Shown here: in pieces, positions 37,801 through 46,138 of the stretch | Layout of the letters: every line of letters begins with the position of its first letter | Numbering within the stretch: position 1 is the first letter of the stretch | DNA from: Paenibacillus lacisoli | GTDB taxonomy: Bacteria; Bacillota; Bacilli; Paenibacillales; Paenibacillaceae | Assembly: GCF_030580655.1 (NCBI RefSeq) | Contig: NZ_JAUQTB010000002.1 | Span: 587,871-651,870 of the forward strand | Direction of reading: 5' to 3' | Length of the DNA: 64,000 nucleotides | The notes under the pieces: model-generated | What the model was told of the DNA's origin: nothing | What the model saw: the letters and a program-made list of their open reading frames with translations, nothing else | Database searches by the model: none | Position numbers and translations under genes: made by a program

Positions 37801-38537
37801 TTTTTGAAAAAAAGCTCCTGGGTAGGAATCCGGAAACGGGTCTCATCCTCCACCGTCTTGCCTGTCCCGATACAGATCAGGACATCCTGGACTTCAGCAT
37901 CCGGTCTTGTCAGATAGTGGACATCATTCGTTGCAACGAGCGGGATCTCATTCTCTCTCGCCAGCGAGATCAGCTGCGGATTCACACGCTTCTGTTCGGG
38001 AAGACCATGATCCTGAAGTTCCAGATAAAAATGTTCGCCAAAGATCTGCTTATAGCGAAGCGCTGCCCGAAGCGCCTCTTCCTGACGGCCGTGAAGCAAA
38101 TGCTGCGGGACTTCGCCGCCGAGACAAGCACTGAGGCAGGTGATGCCTTCGCTGTAGGCTGCCAGGCTCTCCATATCGATCCTCGGCTTGTAGTGAAAGC
38201 CTTCCAGATGACCGATGGAACAAAGCTTCATCAGGTTCCGGTAACCCGTCATATTGCGGGCCAGCAGGATCAGATGATAGATAGGCTGGTCCTTGCGGCT
38301 GCCTCGCTCCTTGCGCGAACCAGCGGTCAGATAGGCCTCTAAGCCAATAATCGGTTTAATTCCATGCTCCTTGCATGCTTTATAAAAAGGAACGGCGCCA
38401 TACATCACACCGTGGTCTGTGAGGGCAAGCGCCTCCATTCCGTTAGCGGCTGCCTGCTTGACCAAATCGGTGATTCGTGCGGCACCGTCCAGCAGACTGT
38501 ACTCACTGTGGACGTGCAAATGCACAAATGAACCCAT
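34854..38537 (-). CDS. dnaE: DNA polymerase III subunit alpha (DnaE)
   Basis: A 1227-residue DnaE from the ATG at 38537, which has AAAGGAAG upstream. It starts with the PHP domain (FVHLHVHSEYSLLDGAARI). The polymerase core has GPGRGSSAGSLVAY and PDIDIDFSDERRDEV, with catalytic aspartates. The helix-hairpin-helix and OB domain follow (KTITTKQGKAMAFMELED at about 1010-1030). After this, about 70 residues at about 1090-1160 are Ala, Arg, Gln and Pro rich, then a final domain (VFVKITRQAESHPELLTRLQ). In Firmicutes DnaE extends primers before PolC takes over. ytrH is divergent from it. Confidence 0.96.
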   Translation of the reverse strand: MGSFVHLHVHSEYSLLDGAARITDLVKQAAANGMEALALTDHGVMYGAVPFYKACKEHGIKPIIGLEAYLTAGSRKERGSRKDQPIYHLILLARNMTGYRNLMKLCSIGHLEGFHYKPRIDMESLAAYSEGITCLSACLGGEVPQHLLHGRQEEALRAALRYKQIFGEHFYLELQDHGLPEQKRVNPQLISLARENEIPLVATNDVHYLTRPDAEVQDVLICIGTGKTVEDETRFRIPTQELFFKNGEDMARLFPHVPEAVENTRVIADSCELELEFGVSILPEYRPLPEGGTPAEYLRQLCLEGLKVRYEGSERWDHPELRQELDQRLDYELDVINSMGFSDYFLIVWDFIAHAHQQGISTGPGRGSSAGSLVAYVLQITDVDPMKYNLLFERFLNPERVTMPDIDIDFSDERRDEVIDYVASKYGREHVAQIITFGTLAARAAVRDVGRVLNVPYGEVDKAAKLIPGQVGMNIRHALEVSSELNELYQSRSKTKELLDMAMKVEGMPRHASTHAAGVVISKLPLTDAVPLQEGGVKTALTQYSMENLESIGLLKMDFLGLRTLSIIDRCMSWIAEEQGNMPDFKTIPDDDPLTYQMLGRGDTTGIFQLESAGMRRVLKEMKPSVFEDIISILALYRPGPMEFIPKYIQGKHGRIEVDYPHEDLKPILQDTYGIIVYQEQIMQIASRMAGFSLGEADLLRRAVSKKKRDVLDRERSHFVQGSVKQGYTEPEADRVYDMIVRFADYGFPRAHAAAYGVLAFQTAYLKAHYPVQFMSSMLTAVMGSHRKIAEYVVECRKMGIDVLPPDVNESGVLFTPVQTVTLEPDDVLPLQNEGQEASAGGRIRFGLAAIKNVGTQAMESILEVRKEKPFESLLDFCRRVDLRVCNKRVIESLIQGGAFDSLPGHRAQLLAMLDETVEAALKWRKERDDLQIQMFDFVETPNWEIEYPNIHPFPAAQQLEQERELLGLYLSGHPLDDFEPVIEESAADRLADLAEAPDEAAAVTAGMVVSLKTITTKQGKAMAFMELEDQIERCEVVLFPEVWRKSQQHIEKGALLAVRAKVQQQDEGFKLLAEEVAPLSAGMLQQLAQRRRARSSGAGPAAGAASRRQPVRSGTSSAAQPAAAGPSARVPQEQAARPAAQGAAAVGAASQQRVFVKITRQAESHPELLTRLQALLQQHPGPVATVLFYESSQKLLALSEAYRIKPSPQLFAEMEAMLGPETVRVR

Positions 38538-38671
38538 GCTTGTTCTTCCTTTCAACGCTGATGTTTTCTATCTTTATATTTTATCATATCTGGCAAGGGA
38601 CAGCCCATAGAATGAAAGTGGAAGGGACAGGCAAGCGGGTCCCGGGCATTTACAGGAAAGGGGTACGCCAC

Positions 38672-38998
38672 ATGAGCGCATTTATCTCCAAAGTTATTCT
38701 CGATTTTTTCATCGCCTTTGGCATCGTTCTCGGGGGGGCCATGCTGGGAGGCATCGGTGCGGTCATGTCCCTGCAGCCGCCGACGCAGACCATGCTCGAT
38801 ATTGCAGGGCGCATCAAAATATGGGCATTGGCTGCCGCAGTTGGCGGAACCATCGACCCTATGCGGGTCATTGAGAGCAACATGATCGACGGCAATCTCT
38901 CTCCTGCGATCAAGCAGGTACTGTATCTGATCTTCGCCTTTCTCGGGGCCCATATGGGGACGGAACTCGTCAAATGGGTCTGCAGCGGAAGAACGTGA
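38672..38998 (+). CDS. ytrH: Sporulation protein YtrH
   Basis: A 108-residue membrane protein with three hydrophobic segments (about 5-33, 46-62 and 85-103), read from the ATG at 38672 with AGGAAAGGGG upstream. The block GGIGAVMSLQPPTQTMLDIAGRIK fits YtrH, needed for spore maturation in Bacillus. The order divergent from dnaE and followed by ytrI is that of B. subtilis. A mother-cell promoter is expected, but I could not identify one. Confidence 0.88.
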   Translation: MSAFISKVILDFFIAFGIVLGGAMLGGIGAVMSLQPPTQTMLDIAGRIKIWALAAAVGGTIDPMRVIESNMIDGNLSPAIKQVLYLIFAFLGAHMGTELVKWVCSGRT

Positions 38999-39007
38999 CG
39001 GCCGCTT

Positions 39008-39499
39008 ATGCGAGTACCTCCCTTCAGCCGTTTCCGTCCCTTTATGCAGCTCTCTGCCGTCTTTGTGCTCGGTATGATCATCGGGGGTGTCGTCTATAAT
39101 GCGGTCTGGCATATCAGCTATAACAAGCTGTGGATCGAGAATCAGGACCTGAAAGTGCAGCTGCAGCAGTCCGAGGAGGATATCAAAACCTTGAGGAAAT
39201 ACAGCAAACGGCAGACTGTCATCAAGGAAATCAAAATCCGGGCAGAAGAGAAATCCTCGGAGGATAAGGATCCGGTAGCGATCAAGGAAATTGCGCAGCA
39301 GATGGTCAAAGAGCTCCAGGTCCTGCGCGGCCGCGATATGTTCGAGATTGATACGGACAGCAAGCTGGTCCGCATGCTGCTCGACCGCAAAATTTATACG
39401 GTCCGCCAGAAAGAATTCAGTATCCAGGTCAAGACGATGCTCGTCATGGAAGGGGTACTGCAAATATGGGTTGATGTTCGTCCCTATCTGAGAAGCTGA
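39008..39499 (+). CDS. ytrI: Sporulation membrane protein YtrI
   Basis: A 163-residue protein with one N-terminal membrane anchor (about 12-33), then a coiled coil (KLWIENQDLKVQLQQSEEDIKTL) and a soluble C-terminal domain. It follows ytrH by 9 nt, and in B. subtilis the two act together in spore maturation. The ribosome-binding site is weak, so translation may depend on ytrH. A strong terminator follows. Confidence 0.88.
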   Translation: MRVPPFSRFRPFMQLSAVFVLGMIIGGVVYNAVWHISYNKLWIENQDLKVQLQQSEEDIKTLRKYSKRQTVIKEIKIRAEEKSSEDKDPVAIKEIAQQMVKELQVLRGRDMFEIDTDSKLVRMLLDRKIYTVRQKEFSIQVKTMLVMEGVLQIWVDVRPYLRS

Positions 39500-39537
39500 A
39501 TGCTTCCGCCTAAATTGCTGAAAATAAACATGCATAA

Positions 39538-39575
39538 AAGCCCGGTCCGGAAGCGGCACGCCCCGGACCGGGCTT
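39538..39575. terminator. Shared terminator between ytrI and ytoI
   Basis: AAGCCCGGTCCGG (39538-39550) and CCGGACCGGGCTT (39563-39575) form a perfect 13-bp stem between convergent genes. Confidence 0.8.
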
Positions 39576-39610
39576 GTTGAAACTCTTCTAATCAGGTTCG
39601 CAGGAACCCG

Positions 39611-40945
39611 TTACAAATGATCAATAGAGTGAAAAGTCATGACTGCCTTGCAAACCAGGCTGCCTTCGCGTGATATGGCAATCTCCAGCTTGCAGGTTCT
39701 GCGACTGTATTCCAATACAAGCGGCCGGATCACCACCGCTTCTTCAATCTGGACCGGCGAGATAAAATAGGTCGTCATGTTATCCAGCACGTGATCATGA
39801 CCCATGACGTCCTTGGCGGTACGGTAACCCGCCTGGGTCATAATATTCATCAGTACTCCTTCCGAGATCGTCCCCAGATCGGTCGCCATCTGCGGTATGA
39901 TAAACCCCCGGAAAATCAGTGTGCCGTCATCCTCCCGCTCCTCGGCAAAACCGCTCCACATTAAATGGTCAAACGTTTCGCCCAGCTGCGGCTGCTTCTG
40001 CGCATCCCTCAGCGCCTGCAGCACTTCCCTGCGGGTAACCGCTGCAATCAGCTTGCGGTTGCGATCCACGATGGGCAGGAATTCGATTCCCTCCCATGTC
40101 ATAATCTGCGCGGCCGATGCTAGGGATGTCTGCAGCGACGCGGTTACCGGATTGCGTACCAGGCAGCGGTCGATCGTCTGATCATCCCGCAGCTGCTCCG
40201 TATCCTTGCGGCTCACGATACCGATCAGCCGGTTCCATTCATCTACTACCGGGAAGCGCTGCTGCCCGGTAGCTGCGGACAATGTCTGAAAATCTTCAAG
40301 GGTGCTGTTGCTCTTCAGTACATTCGGCTTCTCCTTGCCAAAGGCGATATCCTCAACAAGCATGATCTTCTTCTTAATCAGCCGGTCAAAGATAGCACGG
40401 TTGATCATCGACGCAACGGTAAAGGTATCATGCCTTGACGAAATAATCGGTAACTCCAGTTCATCCGCCAGCTGCTTCACTTCCTTGCTGGTGCCGAATC
40501 CGCCGGTCACCAGCACCCCGGCACCGTGCTCCAGCGCAAGGGAATGAGCATCGTCCCGGTTGCCGACGATCAGAAGACTTCCCGCGTCAATATAACGGGC
40601 CATTGCCTCTACCTTCATTGCACCAATCACATATTTGTGAAGCGGCTTGGCCAGACCGTGAGTCCCTCCCATCACATGTCCTTCCACGATATCTACCACA
40701 TCTGCAAAGGTCAGCTGCTCATTCAGGCCGCGCGGCCGCTTCTCCACCCGGACAGTGCCAATTCTCTCCTTGGTAATCACAACGCCCAGATTCTCCGCTT
40801 CCTTCACAGCCCGGTAGGCGGTACCCTCACTGACACCCAGTTCCTTGGCCAGACGACGCACTGAAATTTTGGTTCCTACCTTCAGCTGCTCAATGTACTG
40901 GAGCAGCTGCTCGTGTTTGGTAATACTTTCTTCATGCCCCTCCAC
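39611..40945 (-). CDS. ytoI: YtoI-type regulator: HTH, DRTGG, two CBS and a hotdog domain
   Basis: A 444-residue protein. Residues 12-70 form a winged HTH of the GntR/MarR type (SVRRLAKELGVSEGTAYRAVKEAE). About 85-190 is the DRTGG domain. Two CBS domains at about 200-320 (FPVVDEWNRLIGIVSRKDTEQL; FLPIVDRNRKLIAAVTRREVL) probably bind adenine nucleotides. The C-terminal 120 residues are hotdog-like. It starts with GTG at 40945 after GGGGGTG. No DNA target or ligand is known. ytpI upstream on the same strand matches B. subtilis. Confidence 0.88.
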   Translation of the reverse strand: MEGHEESITKHEQLLQYIEQLKVGTKISVRRLAKELGVSEGTAYRAVKEAENLGVVITKERIGTVRVEKRPRGLNEQLTFADVVDIVEGHVMGGTHGLAKPLHKYVIGAMKVEAMARYIDAGSLLIVGNRDDAHSLALEHGAGVLVTGGFGTSKEVKQLADELELPIISSRHDTFTVASMINRAIFDRLIKKKIMLVEDIAFGKEKPNVLKSNSTLEDFQTLSAATGQQRFPVVDEWNRLIGIVSRKDTEQLRDDQTIDRCLVRNPVTASLQTSLASAAQIMTWEGIEFLPIVDRNRKLIAAVTRREVLQALRDAQKQPQLGETFDHLMWSGFAEEREDDGTLIFRGFIIPQMATDLGTISEGVLMNIMTQAGYRTAKDVMGHDHVLDNMTTYFISPVQIEEAVVIRPLVLEYSRRTCKLEIAISREGSLVCKAVMTFHSIDHL

Positions 40946-41043
40946 AACTGTTACACCCCCAACACTCTATCTGTACTACTCTGTATTATTATACCCATTG
41001 TAGCATGTTCCTTCCCCCCTGCCCATGGAGTTATATACAAAAA

Positions 41044-41069
41044 AAGCGAAATCCCTGTGGATTTCGCTT
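41044..41069 (-). terminator. Terminator of ytpI
   Basis: AAGCGAAATCC (41044-41054) and GGATTTCGCTT (41059-41069) form a perfect 11-bp stem, with T5 on the minus strand. Confidence 0.8.
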
Positions 41070-41105
41070 GCTCTATATTGACGTTACCATATTAGTCCTG
41101 ATCTA

Positions 41106-41417
41106 TTAGTCCTGATCATGGCCGTGCTTCGCCTGCACACGGATGCCAGGTGCCGGTTCGCCTGACCACTGACGCTGCCACGCCAGCAGCTTTGCCTTGC
41201 GCACCCGTTCAAGGGCCCGGCTTTTCTCATCATCTACACCGAGCAGAAAATGCAGATTCGCTGCAATCACGAGCAGCGTCAGCCCAGCCCAGGCTGCGCT
41301 AAAGCCGGTCGCCCAGTTCCAGCCGCCAGCGAAAGACAACCGCGGCAGAGCTGCGACCAGCATGCCTAAAGCAACTGTCAGATACAACCCATGCTTCCAT
41401 TTTTTGTTGATTCCCAT
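41106..41417 (-). CDS. ytpI: YtpI-family membrane protein
   Basis: A 103-residue membrane protein with two hydrophobic segments (about 10-28 and 39-58), then a basic amphipathic helix (EKSRALERVRKAKLLAW) and a His/Asp-rich tail. It resembles YtpI of B. subtilis in size and in its place beside ytoI. No function is established. Confidence 0.75.
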   Translation of the reverse strand: MGINKKWKHGLYLTVALGMLVAALPRLSFAGGWNWATGFSAAWAGLTLLVIAANLHFLLGVDDEKSRALERVRKAKLLAWQRQWSGEPAPGIRVQAKHGHDQD

Positions 41418-41556
41418 TACGCCATCCCCTTCTCCTCATTCTATATTTCTACTCTATGAGGACAAGACCGATTCTATGATTACATTTTTCAAAAGATAGC
41501 GGCACGGTACTGAAAGCGATCATACAAGTTCGTCCGAATTTCGGCAGTATCGCTCT

Positions 41557-41901
41557 TTAAGCGTTGGAGCCGTACAGATGCTGCAGGCTGTCCGCAATGA
41601 TCTTGTTCACATCTTCGATGATGACGCTCAGACGGCGCTCCGCATCAAACAGACGGCGGATGTTCAGGTTCATGCTCAGCACTTCAAACAGCTTCTCCAT
41701 CTGTTCCATTTCTTCCGGTGCCGGCATGTCGCCGGTCATCATACGCTGCTGTACCTCCATCTGACGCTCACGGAAGTTGTCGAGCATCTGCTTCGCATCC
41801 GGGTCAGCGTCAATCATTTTCAATGCGCTCGTGATCTCTTCGACTTCATTACTTTCCTTCAGGGATTTGGCCAATTCGTGTGCTTTGTCATAAATAATCA
41901 T
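41557..41901 (-). CDS. YlbF/YmcA-family protein (YheA type)
   Basis: A 114-residue, all-helical acidic protein from the ATG at 41901, which has GAGGAGG upstream. The helical hairpin with DPDAKQMLDNFRERQMEVQQRM fits the YlbF family, whose members form complexes that affect RNA processing and development in Bacillus. In B. subtilis yheA stands with yheB, yheC and yheD; here the gene is divergent from the YheC/YheD array, which points to the YheA subgroup. Methionine-rich turns in the middle may make it flexible. Confidence 0.85.
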   Translation of the reverse strand: MIIYDKAHELAKSLKESNEVEEITSALKMIDADPDAKQMLDNFRERQMEVQQRMMTGDMPAPEEMEQMEKLFEVLSMNLNIRRLFDAERRLSVIIEDVNKIIADSLQHLYGSNA

Positions 41902-42018
41902 GTGTTGTTTCCTCCTCAAATCGTATAAGTGCCAATCTTCTCGAATATTTCCTGTATCTGCATCCTTCTATCCGAAAACTGCTGAGGGATTTATGCAAAT
42001 TGCTGGAATAGGTCAATC

Positions 42019-42046
42019 ACCAAGGTATTTACACCCTCATATGATG
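42019..42046 (+). promoter_or_regulatory. Possible mother-cell (sigma-K type) promoter of the YheC/YheD cluster
   Basis: AC at 42019-42020, 17 bp, then CATATGATG at 42038-42046 resembles the sigma-K pattern AC-N16/17-CATANNNTA with one mismatch at the end. It is the only such match I noticed in the 200-bp gap upstream of the first ATP-grasp gene. Confidence 0.3.
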
Positions 42047-42122
42047 CATTACACGCCATGTGCTGAACCACTTTCTATCCTATCTCAGACATCAAGTTGC
42101 TGCCCGGAAGGAGACCCACAAG

Positions 42123-43490
42123 ATGCCCAAAAAGAAAGTAACGGTCCAGGTCAGCGGCTCAGGCATTCTACAGGACGATGTCCTGATGCTGGGCGCCAGC
42201 TTGCTAAAGCAGTGGAAAATACCGGCCGGTCATCCGCTGCAGCTTGCCTTCGGTGCCTTCAGACAGGAAGTGACCGTTATCTCCGTCCCCAAATATGACG
42301 GAATGCGCATCGGTCAGGTGCTGTCACGCAAAACAGGCATCTCCTCGGGATCGGTCCTGCGCATCAAGTACAGTCCGCGCAGCCGTATCCTGCATATCGG
42401 TCCGCTCATCAGCGTGATGATCAGCAGGGATTACCCTGATCAGCCCGACAGACCGTTCGGCTCCATCACGCTCTTCTGCCGTGAGCTTGTAAGTGCCTGT
42501 CGGCAGCAGGGCGGAGCCGTCTATTTCTTCACGCCCGATGATATTGAGAATGCCCAGGACCGTGTACAAGGCTGGGTCTACGATAACGGCTGGAAGAAAA
42601 GAGTCATGCCTGTTGCCGATGTAGTCAATAACCGTCTTACCTCCCGTAAACTGGAGAACAAACCTAGCGTACAGCATTTCTTAAGAGAAGTAAAATCCCG
42701 TCATGGCACGGCTGTCTTTAACGAGAAGTTCCTGGATAAGAATGAAGTCTTCGACGCACTGCGTTCCAAAACCTCACTGCTGCGGTTCATGCCGGATTCT
42801 CATCTGCTGAAGAATCTCAGCCAATTTAAGAAGATGTGCAGCGCTCATCCGGTGCTGTTCCTGAAGCCTGTTCGCGGCAGCCTGGGTAAAGGAATTATCC
42901 GTGTGACAAGGAATCCGGACGGCAGTTATCAGACTCTCGCGACGAATGTCGGCGGCACGCGCAAGCAGGTATATCCGAATGTCACCAAGCTGTTCGAAGG
43001 CATCTCCGGCAAAATGAAATCTACCCGCTACCAGATCCAGCAGGGGGTTAACCTGATCGAGAACGGTCAACGACCTGTTGATTTCAGGGCCCTGGTACAA
43101 AAGAATAGCACAGGCAAATGGAGTGTAACCTCAATCGTTGCCAGAATCGCCGGAGGCTCGCATTATGTCTCCAATCTGGCAAGAGGCGGCTCGCTCAGCA
43201 CGGTGCGCGAGGCTGTGGCCAAAAGCAGTCTGTCTCCTGCGGCCAAATCAGCCGCCCCGGGTAAACTGCAAACGGCCGCTCTAGAGATTGCCGCAGGCAT
43301 CGAAGAAGCGATTCCCGCCCACTTCGGTGAACTGGGAATCGATCTTGCCATCGATACGACCGGCCATGTCTGGCTGATTGAAGTGAATTCCAAGCCGTCC
43401 AAGAACGACAATACCCCCCTGAATGACAGCAAAACCCGGCCATCGGTCAAAAAAATGCTCGATTACTCCGGCTTTCTGGCCGGATTCTGA
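42123..43490 (+). CDS. YheC/YheD-family ATP-grasp protein, copy 1 (YheD type)
   Basis: A 455-residue protein from the ATG at 42123 with GGAAGGAG 9 nt upstream. It has an N-terminal beta-rich domain (residues 1-100), a linker domain with VVNNRL near residue 170, and an ATP-grasp fold at about 205-440. The ATP lysine is in FLKPVRGSLGKG (about 250-261), with DFRALVQKN and LARGGSL in the middle. The metal ligands are in ELGIDLAID and IEVNSKP. Homologues sit in the spore coat of B. subtilis, but no reaction is known. It is first of five tandem paralogues and 13 nt before the next. Confidence 0.88.
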   Translation: MPKKKVTVQVSGSGILQDDVLMLGASLLKQWKIPAGHPLQLAFGAFRQEVTVISVPKYDGMRIGQVLSRKTGISSGSVLRIKYSPRSRILHIGPLISVMISRDYPDQPDRPFGSITLFCRELVSACRQQGGAVYFFTPDDIENAQDRVQGWVYDNGWKKRVMPVADVVNNRLTSRKLENKPSVQHFLREVKSRHGTAVFNEKFLDKNEVFDALRSKTSLLRFMPDSHLLKNLSQFKKMCSAHPVLFLKPVRGSLGKGIIRVTRNPDGSYQTLATNVGGTRKQVYPNVTKLFEGISGKMKSTRYQIQQGVNLIENGQRPVDFRALVQKNSTGKWSVTSIVARIAGGSHYVSNLARGGSLSTVREAVAKSSLSPAAKSAAPGKLQTAALEIAAGIEEAIPAHFGELGIDLAIDTTGHVWLIEVNSKPSKNDNTPLNDSKTRPSVKKMLDYSGFLAGF

Positions 43491-43503
43491 AGGAGTTACC
43501 GAA

Positions 43504-44652
43504 ATGAACAGGATGCCGCTTTCCCGGATTGGGATGCTGGGTGTGCTGACGGGAGCTGGCAGGAACGATGAACCGGCAGCAGAGCCTCACTTCTGCGGTA
43601 AGCTGCTGGAATACGGGCCGCGGTATGGACTTCAGGTTGTCATCCTGACGCCGGCGGGAATAGCTTCTCCATCCGGCGGTATTACAGGCTGGCAGCTGGT
43701 AAACAGGGAGTGGCAATCCATAAGCTGCGAACTGCCGGATCTCATCTACGACCGCTGTCTCGTACCAGGCGGCGCGGAAGCACGCCGCCAGCTCGCACGG
43801 CTCTTCAGCCTGCAGGCAAAGCCGCTGCGCTATTGGGGGCAGCCGCTTCCCGGCAAATGGCTGGTCCATACGGCGCTGCAGCAGGATTCCCGGCTCAGGC
43901 CGCACCTGCCCCCTACTGTGCTGTACGGCGGTCCGGATCAGCTGCAGTCCCGGCTGCTTCCCTCCAGGAACGGTATCATCCTGAAGCCTGTCGGCGGGAT
44001 GCAGGGCAAAGGTGTCCTGCACATTCGCCCCGAGTCCTCCGGATCCTCATTTGCCATCCGCGGACGCACACGCTTGAACGAACCCTTCAGCCGTACCTTT
44101 CCAGCCGTTGAGGCTGCCACTGCCTGGCTTCACCGCTGGATCGGCCGGCGTCCCTATCTGGTTCAGCCTTACCTGCAGCTGACAACATCCGGCGGGCAGC
44201 CCTACGATATTCGCGCCCTGCTGCAGAAGAACGGCCGCGGCCGCTGGACTGTCACTGGCCTGGCAGCACGCGAAGGTTCTGCCGAGGGACTGACTTCCAA
44301 CCTGCATGGCGGCGGCCGCGCCTCCCCTGCACATGCCTATCTTCAGGCTCAACATGGCCTTGCTCATGCCGAAGAAGCCTGCCGGCAGATCGAGCAGCTC
44401 GCCCTGGAAGCAGCTGCCCGTCTGGAAGCACAGTTTGGCCGGCTTGGTGAGCTGGGCGTAGATTTTGGCGTGGGGCTTGCCGACAGGCATCTGTGGATAC
44501 TGGAAGTAAATTCGAAGCCGGGCCGCACCTCGTTCTATACCGCAGGTACGCCCGCCCAGGCAGAACAATCGATCACCCGTCCGCTAGCCTATGCACGCTA
44601 TTTGCTGCTGCGCAGTCCTGGCCGGATCTGGCATGACAGGACTGCCCTTTGA
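43504..44652 (+). CDS. YheC/YheD-family ATP-grasp protein, copy 2 (YheC type)
   Basis: A 382-residue protein from the ATG at 43504 with AAGGAG upstream. It lacks the N-terminal beta domain of the YheD-type copies. It has IGMLGVLTG at the start, the YDRCLV motif near residue 85, and an ATP-grasp domain with LKPVGGMQGKG, DIRALLQKN, SNLHGGGRA and LEVNSKPGR. The DRC signature and the HGGGRA loop are shared only with copy 5, so these two form one subgroup. It is likely a ligase that uses ATP to join a carboxylate to an amine or thiol; the substrate is unknown. Confidence 0.87.
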   Translation: MNRMPLSRIGMLGVLTGAGRNDEPAAEPHFCGKLLEYGPRYGLQVVILTPAGIASPSGGITGWQLVNREWQSISCELPDLIYDRCLVPGGAEARRQLARLFSLQAKPLRYWGQPLPGKWLVHTALQQDSRLRPHLPPTVLYGGPDQLQSRLLPSRNGIILKPVGGMQGKGVLHIRPESSGSSFAIRGRTRLNEPFSRTFPAVEAATAWLHRWIGRRPYLVQPYLQLTTSGGQPYDIRALLQKNGRGRWTVTGLAAREGSAEGLTSNLHGGGRASPAHAYLQAQHGLAHAEEACRQIEQLALEAAARLEAQFGRLGELGVDFGVGLADRHLWILEVNSKPGRTSFYTAGTPAQAEQSITRPLAYARYLLLRSPGRIWHDRTAL

Positions 44653-44761
44653 ATTCTTTAACCTACGGATTCCTCAATAGATACGAGAGCTAAGCTGGCC
44701 CGCATACGTCCGCACTGTATCAGAACAGTTACGGACCAAAGCGGAATAGGAGGATAATTAC

Positions 44762-46138
44762 ATGAGCTTGACCTTTGGTAACGTTCATTTTACACAGCAG
44801 CCCGAGAAGGTGGTCTACGTCTCCAATGCCTTAATGCGCAGCCTGAAATTATCTGGCAGGAAATCGATTCAGCTGCGTCTTGGCCGGGACTCCATTCCGG
44901 CCGCAGTCAAACCGATCAAGAAGGCCGGCAAGCATCTGTACCTGGCCTCAGGAGTCCGCAACGCCATTAAGATTCCGAAGGCCGGTGGTGTCTATCTGCG
45001 CAACCTGGAAGGAACCGAACTGCAGCTCGGGCCTTTGATCGGGGTATTGTCCGACGGGGACAGCTCCTCCAGCTCCAGACCCTTCGGCTCCAGAACCGGC
45101 TTCATTAAGCAGCTGCTGCGGGAAGGCAGCCGGAAAAGCTATATTTTTGCCTTCATGCCGCGTGATATTAACTGGCAGCAGGAGACCGTTAACGGTTATT
45201 TTCTTAATGAAAACGGGAGCTTCATGCGCAAGACAGTCCCGCTGCCCGATGTGGTCTACAACCGCCTGCCCAGCAGACAGGCGGACTTCTCCCCGGCTAC
45301 CAATCAGCTCCGGGAACGCTTCGTCCGCCGCAAGATTCCGTTCTTCAACTGGAGCTTTTTTAATAAATCCGATATCTATAACCTGCTCGAAGGGGATGCC
45401 CAGGCAAGCCAGTATGTGCCGGAATCCTACAACAACCCCAGCACAGAGCAGATCAAGGATATGCTGGAACGGCACCAATTTGTCTACTTCAAGCCCAGCG
45501 CAGGCAGTCTCGGCAAAGGCATTTACCGTTTGACCTACCTGCCCAATAAAGGTTACTTCGCGCGCTATCGCAAGGATAAGGGCAATGTGCTGCTGCGCTT
45601 CAAAACATTCAACAGCCTGATGCGCATGCTGCATGGCCGGCATAGCAGCTCGCTGAAGGGATATGTCATTCAGCAGGGCATCCGTCTGATCGAGATTGAC
45701 GGTTGTCCGATCGATTTTCGCTTCCATATGCATAAGAACGGGAGTAACGAATGGGTTGTTGTCGGGATCGGGGCTAAAAAGGCCGGCCGCGGCAGCGTAA
45801 CTACCCACATCAAAAATGGCGGCTCTCTGATGACACCGGAGCATGCGCTCCGTCAGACCTTCGGGGATCGGTCCGGCGAGGTACTTAAGAAGATGAAGGA
45901 TGTTGCCATATCGCTGGCTAAAGCAATCGAATTCCACCATCGTCATCTGCTCGGTGAGATCGGTTTTGACTTTGGCATAGATCAGGAGGAACATGTATGG
46001 ATGTTCGAAGCGAACGCCAAGCCTGGACGGTCGATTTTCCGCCACCCTTCCCTGAAGGCGGAAGGGAAAGCGTCAATCGAACATATCCTGGAGCACTGCC
46101 TGTACTTAAGCAGATTCCGGCAGAGGGAAGACGCGTGA
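44762..46138 (+). CDS. YheC/YheD-family ATP-grasp protein, copy 3 (YheD type)
   Basis: A 458-residue protein with the full YheD architecture. Residues 1-98 form the beta-rich N-terminal domain. VVYNRLPSR at about 165 marks the linker. The ATP-grasp region shows Lys243 in YFKPSAGSLGKG, DFRFHMHKN near 318, NGGSL near 352 and metal ligands Asp403, Glu416 and Asn418. AGGAGG precedes the ATG after a 109-bp gap, the largest within the array, so a second promoter is possible. Its last 4 bp overlap the next gene. Its product resembles spore-coat proteins of unknown function. Confidence 0.88.
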   Translation: MSLTFGNVHFTQQPEKVVYVSNALMRSLKLSGRKSIQLRLGRDSIPAAVKPIKKAGKHLYLASGVRNAIKIPKAGGVYLRNLEGTELQLGPLIGVLSDGDSSSSSRPFGSRTGFIKQLLREGSRKSYIFAFMPRDINWQQETVNGYFLNENGSFMRKTVPLPDVVYNRLPSRQADFSPATNQLRERFVRRKIPFFNWSFFNKSDIYNLLEGDAQASQYVPESYNNPSTEQIKDMLERHQFVYFKPSAGSLGKGIYRLTYLPNKGYFARYRKDKGNVLLRFKTFNSLMRMLHGRHSSSLKGYVIQQGIRLIEIDGCPIDFRFHMHKNGSNEWVVVGIGAKKAGRGSVTTHIKNGGSLMTPEHALRQTFGDRSGEVLKKMKDVAISLAKAIEFHHRHLLGEIGFDFGIDQEEHVWMFEANAKPGRSIFRHPSLKAEGKASIEHILEHCLYLSRFRQREDA

